From contig CAUEEP010000924.1 of the NCBI GenBank assembly GCA_958450365.1, forward strand, positions 620,001 through 684,000: a DNA stretch of 64,000 nucleotides, given 5' to 3'. Shown piece after piece: positions 35,001 through 43,473 of the stretch. A model generated the notes under the pieces. That model was given only the letters and a program-made list of their open reading frames with translations, was not told the DNA's origin and searched no databases. The translations under genes were made by a program, and so were the position numbers. Origin of the DNA: Mesorhabditis belari (taxonomy: Eukaryota; Nematoda; Chromadorea; Rhabditida; Rhabditidae). Position 1 is the first letter of the stretch. Every line of letters begins with the position of its first letter.

Positions 35001-36195
35001 CTGGCCAAACAGTCACAGCAGACCTCTACAAACAGCAAATTGATCGGGTCAATGAAACTCTCATTCGTTAAGGAGTAGACACATCAAGGATAAAGTTCAC
35101 CCATGACAACGCTAGACATCACGTTGCAAAAATCACCTAGCAAAAGCTGGAGAGTCTAGGATGGGAAATTCTACCATCTCCGGCGTATTCTCCCGATTTG
35201 TCTTCCTCAGATTACCGTTTATTCCGGTCCATGCAAAAACCTTTTGGCTAATGAGAAATTCAAAACCCGTGAAGATTTCCCGAATTGGGCCGCCAAGTTG
35301 TCGGCCAAGCCGGCTGAGTTTTTCAAGAGCGGTATCAATTCTTTACGCAAAAGATGGCAAAAGGTAATCAATAATAATGGTGCAAATATTTTGGATTAAA
35401 CTGTGTTCTTTCTGTTTTTATGATAAATCCAACGACTTTGCCTTTTGCCTTTTGCCAACGACTAAAACCCTCGTTTATATCCGAACAACCTAATAGAACT
35501 CTCTAGAAACAAAGGACTATTCTATGGACGGAGTTTTTCCGTAGTTTAACAACTCAAAAAGCCTAAACGGGGTGTGACAATCTTATTTCCAGTTGAGCAT
35601 CGGTTTCACGAGTCTCATCTCGATGACCGTGTTGCTGGATCTTCTCTCCAGCTCGATCCCCAAAACATCCACATTTCCACTATTGGGTAATCAGAAAATA
35701 AGGCTAAAAACAATAAATTTACAGGAATTTATGTGATATTTTGTGTTGGAATCACCTCATTGGCCTGCTTGTTGATCATTGTTTTCCCTCTATCGAAAAA
35801 GGCAGCAAAGAAGGAGAAGGAAAAGGAGAAATTGGAGAAACAAGAGGGAAAAGATCTGGCATGGAGGTAGAGTCGATTGTTTATTAAAAGAGTGTTAAGA
35901 ATCTGGTACCAGTAGCTGAAAAAGCTAGGAGGCCTGATTACTTCTCGTTGGTGGATTAGAGAACACCGTCCAGACACTACACTAACAAGCATTGCAAGAA
36001 AAATTGTCGATTTGCAAGTTCTTTTAAAGCATAAAGTCATTGGCTTGTTAGTTAAACAGAGCTTTTTTTGTTTTCAGAAAACACCTCTTCCGCTTTGTTC
36101 GAGACAAGCTTTGTCAGAGGCATCGGGTTTTTCAGTTATTCTTTCAATTGTTAAATCTTCTCGCATTCATTGTGTTTGTCTCGTTTTGGAAATAA
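32038..36195 (+). CDS. Cys-loop ligand-gated ion channel subunit, complete
   Basis: Twelve exons: 32038-32122, 32424-32525, 32565-32626, 32667-32711, 32754-32863, 33824-33935, 33978-34042, 34082-34244, 34300-34437, 35593-35686, 35725-35866, 36078-36195; 411 residues with all phases consistent. Signal peptide MRVIVLICSLLYLTSA. Ligand domain: LLFDELFTKRAYNKQIPPI, WRDRRLAWF, VWLPDQQ. Cys loop C-x13-C with VFPFDHQSC. M1 (YVYVIAAPCFVLTILSVVG), M2 (FTSLISMTVLLDLLSSSIP), M3, a short Lys/Glu-rich M3-M4 loop of about 35 residues, and M4 ending SFWK. There are no vicinal cysteines in loop C, so it is not a typical nicotinic alpha subunit. No PAR motif precedes M2; Glu-Gln there suggests cation selectivity. 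Introns carry a minisatellite and a dead mariner. Family as nematode lgc/acr-like; the ligand is unknown. Confidence 0.9.
33060..33372. repeat. Minisatellite, 10-12-base unit (CTCCTTTAAAG), in a channel intron
   Basis: More than twenty copies, in higher-order groups with CTATTTAGTCC and TTATAGTTC variants, inside the 960-base intron between channel exons 5 and 6. Confidence 0.9.
33366..33575 (-). CDS. Small acidic open frame nested in a channel intron
   Basis: A 69-residue frame: MDNLSDGLKKFRERLEFERD, then an Asn/Glu/Gly/Ser/Asp-rich middle and a basic tail (EKKTKRKAVENKRKL). It is antisense to the channel gene. Composition suggests a nuclear or nucleolar peptide, and the start sits just after TTTTTTAGG. 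No domain is recognised; it could be chance. Confidence 0.25.
   Translation of the reverse strand: MDNLSDGLKKFRERLEFERDLFQEDDLNGNNEGNNEGSDEGSDVDADSIASAELEKKTKRKAVENKRKL
34600..35490 (+). mobile_element. Dead mariner in the channel intron before M2
   Basis: The plus strand gives most of a mariner transposase: VTGDEKWIHFVN (first Asp), KFTHDNARHHVAKIT (second Asp), AYSPDLSSSDYRLFRSM (third Asp), then the C-terminus VINNNG. The three catalytic Asp of the DD34D core are kept, but several in-frame stops interrupt it and the 5' part is missing. The right terminus is near 35490 (TATCCGAACAACCTAA before TA). Confidence 0.8.
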
Positions 36196-36229
36196 CAACA
36201 AAATTAAAAGAAAAGAAACAAAATTTGGT

Positions 36230-36400
36230 TTCTTTTCTCTACAAATTTGGTTCCTTTTCTTTACAAATTTGGTTCCTTTTCTCCAAAGATTTGGTTCCTT
36301 TTCTCTACAGATTTGGTTCCTTTTCTCTACGGATATGGTTCCTTTTCTCTACAAATTTGGTTCTTTTTCTCTACGGATTTGGTTCCTTTTCTTTTTTGTC
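36230..36400. repeat. Tandem repeat, 22-24-base unit, after the channel stop codon
   Basis: Seven copies of TTTGGTTCCTTTTCTCTACA with CAAAG, CGGAT and CAGAT variants, in the 3' flank or 3' UTR of the channel gene. Confidence 0.9.
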
Positions 36401-36799
36401 AAAAACAAACAAAAAAAAACAAGAAAAAACGAACAAAACAAAACAATGAATGAATATGAAACATATAACCACACTTCTACTAAAGTTTTTCACAATTCAA
36501 GTCAATTTCACAGTTTCGTAGCATTTACAGCTTTCATTTGTAGTCTTTGTAGTTTTTGGCTCCATCGTCGGCTTGTGGGTTTCTACTATTCGATACTATG
36601 ACACTTTTCTTTTATAATTTTTTTCCATTTTGAGTGAAAACCATGATAAGTCATTTTAAGCACTATTCTATGATCAACTAACTTTCATGTGAGCCCTAAA
36701 AGCCCTAAAGCCACTTTGATGTGAGCCCTGCTTTAATGTATTTATGAATTCCTTGTATTGATTTTCGAAAATACATTGTAAACTTTTATTTCTCATTGC

Positions 36800-37817
36800 T
36801 CAACAACAATTTACAGGAAAGCTACACCAAAATCGGCAACCCGGCGCGTCACAATTGTTCACACATCGATTAGGGCAACAGAGATCATCAGGTTGAAAGG
36901 GATTTCTGGTGAAGCTGGGTCGAATTGTCGGTCGACTACTTCTGTAGATTGGCCGTTGTGTAGTAGAGGGTCTTTCCTCTGAAAATAGATAGTCTCTTGT
37001 CTATCTAATTTTAAGGGTTTATAGCGGCACAGTGATGCTGCTATAGGTCTATTTCTAGCTCAAATTCTTCTTAGAAACCAGCTAGCTTGTAAAAATTGTC
37101 AACAAACCATCGAAATATTCATCCTCGAAGTCTCTATCTTCATCCTCAAAGTCTCCAGCTTCAAATGGGCTCAATGTGGTGGTAAGTGGTGCATAGATTG
37201 GTCTTTCTTCCAGGTGCTCTAAACCACAAAGTAAAAAGATCATGACAAAACAATAAATCTGAACCAAAGTTAGCTTTTCAAGTCGGACCCAGTGGTTCAG
37301 TGGTTTACCAGTGTTTATTAATGTGAAAATCGTTATTAATGATTGATTGGTATTTGTAGAAATCATATAGTAATAGGTCAAGTCTACAGTAAAATTTTTA
37401 GATTAGATTGTAAGCATGATAAAACGCTTAAAACCTACCGCTGGCATCATTTGACGAGCTCGTACTCCTAGATATGGCGAGACCCAGGATCAATAACAGA
37501 GCAAAGGCTAGAATAAAAAAATAAACGATCCTCCTGTAGATTTTGTCCTTCATAACAGCCTTGAGAATATATTGTGGAAAGATTCTCGAAAAACATCCAG
37601 ATTTTTCTTTTTCTTCTTTTCGAAAACGAACTTCTTCTAGCATTGGCACAACTTCAGCTTGCTGTGGGTAGACGCTGAACGTGGAAATGGGTGGTGGAGT
37701 CAAACCCTCGTGTTCATCTATTGCGACTTTGTCGATTCCATCGTTGAACCCGATCGGTCGAATACAGACGCTTTGATTATCAACAGGCTTCGGGGCAAAG
37801 AAATGGGGCGAGGCCAT
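36800..37817 (-). CDS. Type II membrane protein with C-terminal eight-cysteine module
   Basis: Exons 37817-37439, 37218-37108 and 36978-36800 join in phase and encode 222 residues. The N-terminus (about 100 residues) has no signal peptide and would be cytosolic. A single membrane segment follows basic residues (RRIVYFFILAFALLLILGLA), so the C-terminus should be outside. The stalk is Pro/Thr-rich and acidic (DFEDEDRDFEDEYFD), then Arg/Pro/Thr-rich. The protein ends in a compact module with CC-x3-C-x3-C-x4-C-x3-C-x5-CC spacing (CCPNRCVNNC ... FWCS ... NCC), the stop following directly. The secreted peptide at 48.0-48.7 kb has exactly the same spacing and conserved Pro, Asp, Trp, Ser and Asn. 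I do not know a described domain with this pattern. AATAAA on the transcript strand at 36784-36789. Confidence 0.8.
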
Positions 37818-38099
37818 CTGGAAATATTGGATTGGCCGATAATTAATGAATCAAAGAAAGGGGATTTTGTTGTAAAGTTTGTAGTTGGCCCTCAGTGTTT
37901 ACCACTACAAGAGACAACAGGTAAACCTTATTTCAAAGCACTTGCATTGATTGGGCATGATTTCTCATTTCTTTTATTTACTACTTTTGTGCCAATCAGT
38001 GGAAAATTTTCAAATGAACATATTCATCATATTATGCTATATGGATTCGATAAAGGTTCAACTTCAAGCCTAGCTCTAGATCACATAACAAAAGTATAT

Positions 38100-38430
38100 T
38101 AGGTTTCAATTAGGTTTTAATTCGATTAAGTTTCAATTAGGTTCCAATTCGGTTCCGAATAGGTTTCAATTCGATTCCGATTCGGTTCTATTTCCGCTTC
38201 GATTAGGTTCCAATTAGGTTCTATTTCCGCTTCGATTAGGTTCCAATTAGGCTCTATTTCCGCTCCGATTAGGTTCCAATTAGGCTCTATTTCCGCTCCG
38301 ATTAGGTTGCAATTCGGTTCCGAATAAGTTCTAATTCGGTTCCGAATAAGTTCCAATTAGGTTCCGATTAGTTTCCATTTCTGTTCCGATTCGCTTCCTA
38401 TTAGGTTCCAATTCGGTTCCCATTAGGTTA
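38100..38430. repeat. Tandem repeat of GGTTCCAATTAG / GGTTCCGATT type units
   Basis: About twenty-five units of 10-12 bases, with a 36-base higher-order period (TCTATTTCCGCTTCGATTAG). It lies 280 bases upstream of the membrane protein's ATG and borders a dead mariner. Confidence 0.9.
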
Positions 38431-38439
38431 GGATTCGAC

Positions 38440-39305
38440 CCGTTGAAGTTGAAATTGACCAAATATTGGAGCTATTAAGCGAAAACATCCTGAAGACTAC
38501 ACGTGAACTTGGAAAAGACCCTGGTTTGAGTCATTCTACAGTAGAACATCATTTGACTAAATGGGGTTGACTGACTATAGATCTATTTTGGGGCAATGGG
38601 TTCCTCATGCCTTAACTAACCCTATGAAAGGCCAGCGTCTCACTATTGCTGCAGCTCGGCTTTCACGATTTGACCACAAATCATTTTTATCCAGGCTTAT
38701 TACAGGAGATCAAAAAATGGGTAACTTTCGGAGGAAAAGGTAATGAGTTGGACCCGCAGAAAAACCTTTTCCTGAGCCCAAACCTGAAACTTATCAAAAG
38801 ACGTTTATGCTCTCAGTTTGGTGAGATCTTGCTGGAGTAGCGTATTGGGTGTTGCACCCAATACAAGCATTGGATACACAATACAGCAATCAACTGAAGA
38901 ATCTGGCCAAAGCTCTCGAGACAAAAAGACCAGATCTGTAAAAGGTCATATTGTAGCATGCCCGCCCACAAACTGCTAAACTGACTCGCTCTACAATCAA
39001 GAGCCTGGGCTGGGAACTTCTACCCCACCCAGCATATTCCACAGATCTAGCTCCATCAGATTGCCATTTATTTCGGTCAATGGAAAATACGGAGAGCATT
39101 TTGAAGATGAAAAAGACGCCAAAAGATGATTGCAGAACTACTTTGACTCAAAATCAAAGGTTTTTTACAAGAGAGAAATTTGACTTCTACCAGTAAAATG
39201 GGCAGTTTATTGAAAAAGATGGAAACGATTTTGATTGATTTAGATGGCTTTATTGAATAAATATTTCTGCTTAAACTTGACTCATTACTTATCGGCCAAC
39301 CCAAT
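38440..39305 (+). mobile_element. Nearly full-length but dead mariner
   Basis: Collinear pieces of a transposase: RELGKDPGLSHSTVEHHL (helix-turn-helix), QWVPHAL and MKGQRLTIAAARLSR, SFLSRLITGDQK, then [20 protein letters not shown] and HLFRSM. The frame breaks several times, and the second catalytic motif has lost its Asp (QHARPQ where DNARPH is usual). Right terminus at about 39305 (CTTATCGGCCAACCCAA before TA). Related to the 1740-2504 element. Confidence 0.8.
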
Positions 39306-39475
39306 AACTGTTCTTTCTGAGACCTGAACCCATGATATGAGCCCTATTCACTGGAGGCTTGCACATGAACTGATAGCTCAAGTAGAGTGCTCGTCCTTGA
39401 TCCAGATCTAGAGAGATCGTGATTCAAAAGCTTCCTGGTGAAAAATCAATTAATAATCCTCTTTTATTCCTTTTT

Positions 39476-41736
39476 CTATGCTCCAACTATAAATGTACCA
39501 TAAATTTTTAAACTTGCCTCATTCAACGCACGCAATTGCTGATAAACATCGCTAGCCGTCGGTCGGCTGCTCTGCTTAAAACGCGTGCATTCCTCCACGA
39601 TCTTCTTGATTTCCGAGCCACACAGAGGAGGTGGTTGAACATTTTTCAATTTTTTCTTCTTAACATCATTGGAGAATACTTCTAAGTTAAATCCTCCATT
39701 AGTTGCTCGGTATTGCTCGATTGTACTCCAGACTCTTCTAAACAAAACTCTTCAGTTTGATATGTTTGAAATAACATGCTTTTTTTAAAATCTTCAATTC
39801 TTTTTATGCTTTATACTTTTTGATTCTTTAGTTTTCTTAGAGTATTCAGATGAACTATCGATTGCTACTGACCTCCTTTCAATCATCTCCCACATCACCA
39901 GTCCCATCGAATAAACATCGTTTTTATGGGAAATCTGAAGGCATAGGTGAGTAAAAGATAAGCGAAAGTTAAACCTTTTTGCCATTTTCCAACGGATTCA
40001 TGTATCGTTCCGTGCCAATCAGTGTCCCAGTCGTTTGGCTGAACCGTGTCTCCTTCACACAACCAAAGTCCCCGAGTTTCAACGTGAAATCTTCGCTCAC
40101 CAAGATGCTGGAAAAATCAGTGTGTTTAAAATTTCTGTACAATTGAATTTCTATAAAAAAGCTATAAAAAAGTAGCTGCTTTTAAAGAAGTAGCTGCTTT
40201 TAAAGAAGTAGCTTCTTTTAAAGAAGTAGCTGCGTTAAAGAAGTAGCTGCTTTTAAAGAAGTAGCTGCTTTTAAAGAAGTAGCTACTTTTAAAGAAGTAG
40301 CTGCGTTAAAGAAGTAGCTGCTTTTAAAGAAGTAGCTGCGTTAAAGAAGTAGCTGCTTTTAAAGAATTAGCTACTTTTAAAGAAGTAGCTACTTTTAAAG
40401 AAGTAGCTGCGTTAAAGAAGTAGCTGCTTTTAAAGAAGTAGCTGCTTTTAAAGAAGTAGCTGCTTTTAAAGAAGTAGCTGCTTTTAAAGATGTCAAATGG
40501 TTTTGAGATACCCTTTATTATAAAGTAAGAAAAGAAACGGATTACACCAGAGTTTCAGCCTTTTACAATGAAAGGGTTTGATCTGACTTTTGTGGTTTGA
40601 TATCTCGATGAATTCCGTGTGTTCCATGGAGATATTCCAGAGCTCCAAATATTTGTTCGGCCCAACAAGTGACCGTTCTCATTGTGTAAACCCATCTTGA
40701 GCCAAAAACAACTAAATACAACCATTGAATAGCAATGGGCAATTTAGTTACTTTTTTCCAGAGACCCATATAGACAATATTCCATGACAATAGCGAACAT
40801 TGGATGATTATCGTGGGGAAGTGCAGCCGTTCGAAATGCTCGAACGATGTTTGTATGTTTGAGGCTTGTCATTGCTGCCCATTCCTGTTCGTAATACCGT
40901 ACTCGTTTCTCATCAACACAAGGTATCACCTTCACCACGTAAGATCTGAATGGAAGTTTTTCAAGGAGTAAACGAGAAAACGAAACTAGTCTTTGCTAGA
41001 TAAGGGCGGTATTTTTTTTCATGCTGCTACATGGTAAATCCAAGCTTAACCAACATAGAAAATCTTGCCACTACCCGCTTTGTTACCAAGTTTTCGACAA
41101 GCTTAAACATGCTTAAACAAGGTTAAACAAGGTTAAACAAGGTTAACCAAGCTTAACCAAGCTTAAACAAGCTTAAACATGCTTAAACAAGCTTAAACAA
41201 GCTTAAACAAGCTTAAACAGTAGAAAGTAACAATTCAGAAACAGCAGGCAGCTTGACATAGTGTTAACAGGATGTTAACAGCTTAGACAGTTACAGAACA
41301 AGCGCAGCTTAACAGCTTCGCAAAAGCTTAAAAGCTTAGACATGTTAACAGCTAAGCTTAAAGCTAGACAGCTAAACAGTAGCTTAGACAAGCTTAAACA
41401 AGCTTAAACATGCTTAAACAAGGTTAAACAAGCTTAGACAAGCTTAAACAAGCTTAAACAAGGTTAAACAAGGTTAAACAAGGTTAAACATGCTTAAACA
41501 AGCTTAAACATGCTTAGACAAGCTTAAACAAGCTTAAACAAGCTTAAACAAGCTTAAACATGCTTAAACGAGCTTGACATGCTTAAACAAGCTTAAAGCC
41601 GTTAAAAAGATTTGTCAGTTCCATTTCTATCAAAGGAAACTCACGGGTTATTTTGCTCAAAAAGATGAACCATCCCAAAGCCGCCATTCCCAATCACTTT
41701 CCCTTTTGACAAGTCGATCTTCTCACCTTCATTCAT
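39476..41736 (-). CDS. Small protein kinase (TKL/NEK-like), kinase domain only
   Basis: Six exons: 41736-41645, 40945-40752, 40711-40588, 40107-39975, 39934-39873, 39737-39476; 288 residues, all phases agree. The catalytic signature is complete: glycine loop GNGGFGMV (residues 16-23), the VAIK lysine in YVVKVI, helix C Glu in YYEQEW, hinge IVMEYCLYGSLEK, catalytic loop IHRDIKPQN, LGDFG, a GTERYMNP segment in place of the usual APE, DVYSMGLVMWEMI, and the subdomain XI Arg in SSRPTASDVY. So it should be active. It has no extra domain beyond about 10 residues on each side. The APE-to-NPL change and short length are unusual. Substrate and pathway are unknown; resemblance to nematode MAP3K-type TKL kinases is only by eye. 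Introns carry two large minisatellites. Confidence 0.85.
40160..40490. repeat. Minisatellite, 18-base unit (AAGAAGTAGCTGCTTTTA), in a kinase intron
   Basis: About eighteen copies with GCGTTA and ACTTTTA variants, between kinase exons 3 and 4. Confidence 0.95.
41095..41590. repeat. Minisatellite, 10-base unit (GCTTAAACAA), in a kinase intron
   Basis: Two dense blocks (41095-41220 and 41385-41590) of AAGCTTAAAC with GGTTAAAC and CATGCTTAAAC variants, separated by a scrambled stretch of the same words. It lies in kinase intron 1. Confidence 0.95.
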
Positions 41737-41999
41737 TTTCTAGTTCTAGTAGAATTTTCGAATCATAAAGTCAATAAAAGAATATCAGGGTAGAATAATT
41801 CCAGCAAAAGATAGTTCTAGCTCTCAACCAGCTTTTTTGAACCACATTGATCAGTTGGTCTTGAAAAAAGTCCTTTTTCTTGTCTTTTTTCTTTTCCTTT
41901 TTCTCTGGTTGAGATCAATCTACCCCTCCCCTTCAGCCCATAAATCTTTCTAATATCTCTCTTGCCAACAGAAGTCCACATCCTTGATTTCCCGAAAAG

Positions 42000-42709
42000 A
42001 AAAAACTAACACAAGAATTTTCTAGCTCATTCTCTTTAAGTCAGCTTTTCAGAACAATTTATTGAAAGATTTGCGCAATATAGCAAAAAATGGAATAAGA
42101 TAATCTACAAGTTAACAAGTTCCGGAACTGCACACCAATATGGACACCTTCCCGAGTTATAATATCTGATACAGCTGACTAGACAACATTTTCGAAGAAT
42201 TCGCTTGGTCAAATCTAAACAGATTAATTTATGCAAAAACTTTTTATTTCTTTATAAAATTGACTCATTACTTATCGGCCAACCCAATAACTGTTCTTTC
42301 TGAGACCTGAACCTTCTTAGTTCTTTCTGAGACATGATGCATCAGAGTTTTACCATTATGCCACTCATTTTCTCTTTATTCCTTCTCTCTCGTAACTCTC
42401 GTGACCTAGTAAGTCTTGGAACGACTATACATACAACCAAGCTAGTGTCAAACCAAAAGCTGTTGATATTCTTGAAAGAATTCTTGATGCGTGCCCTTCT
42501 CCTTCTCCATTTCCTAACCACTATGGGTTTTTTCGAGAGGAATTATTTTTTTTTTTTTTTTTTAAGTTAAACAAATTTTTTTTAAAAATAAACAGTAAGA
42601 AAAACTTATCAAGGTATTCTTCTGGATCAACTAATTCCTGTCAACTGAATCCTGTCAATTGAATTCCTGTCAATTGATTGCTGTCAATTGAATCCTGTCA
42701 ATTGAATCC

Positions 42710-42763
<54 letters not shown>

Positions 42764-43395
42764 AATTGAATGCTGTCAATTGAATCCGGGCAATTGAATC
42801 GCTGTCAATTGAATCCTGTCAATTGAATTCAATCCATTGAATTCAATCAATTGATCTGAATTCAATTGAATTCAATCAATTTCATTGTTTAGGATTCTCT
42901 GCTTGGTCTTTTTGATCGAGAATATCAGGAAATCGTCGTTTTTATTCTTTCATCAACGCCAGCGATTTCTTTCTGCGAGAAGGACGAAATTTGAGCCAAA
43001 GTTTTATGCCATTGAAGAATAAATTCTGTCTACTTTTCATCAAAAGACTAAAAACTAGAATAAGGTTTATTCACAAAAGAACTTCGAAACCAAAACTTTC
43101 AAACTATTTATTCCATGACAATATAATCTTTCGGTTTGAAACGTTTCCCTGCTATCAAAAGCGTAGCGTCAAAAGCGTAGCTCACTGAGAGCTGGAAAAA
43201 AACAAAAAAACTTGGTACTTTCCTATGCAAAGTACAAAATAGCTCAACAAGTATGAACATCATGTAAATCATCCATTGAAATTCACATTGAAATTCATAA
43301 TGAAATGAGTTTTTGGTGTTTTGATATATAAATGCCAGAAATCAATAGCCCAAAAAACAAAAATATTTTTCGCCACCGCTTCCATTGTCTTTTTT
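42000..43395. other. Gene-free stretch with simple repeats
   Basis: 42248-42312 duplicates the mariner terminus and flank of 39278-39331. A T tract lies near 42545, and 42635-42870 is a (GT)CAATTGAATCCT repeat interrupted by a poly-A run of about 50 bases. I see no exon with supporting splice sites. Confidence 0.5.
42635..42875. repeat. CAATTGAATCCTGT repeat split by a long poly-A tract
   Basis: About twelve units of 13-14 bases. The A tract at about 42713-42762 sits inside the array, with repeat units on both sides in the same orientation. Confidence 0.9.
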
Positions 43396-43396
43396 G

Positions 43397-43404
43397 TATA
43401 TAAG
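43397..43404 (+). promoter_or_regulatory. TATA box of the SPH-like gene
   Basis: TATATAAG, 70 bases before the ATG at 43474. Confidence 0.5.
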
Positions 43405-43473
43405 CTTATGGAAGATATTTGGAAATATCGAGCAATATTTTGAACATTCGATTTACTGAATAATCGAATAAAA

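Noticed and set aside
36012..36601. Long Phe/Ser-rich plus-strand frames after the channel
   Set aside because: They run out of frame through the M4 exon and then translate the TTTGGTTCCTTTTCTCTACA repeat.
38126..38356. Minus-strand frame of Glu-Pro-Asn-Trp-Asn-Leu-Ile repeats
   Set aside because: Translation of the GGTTCCAATTAG array; no gene context.
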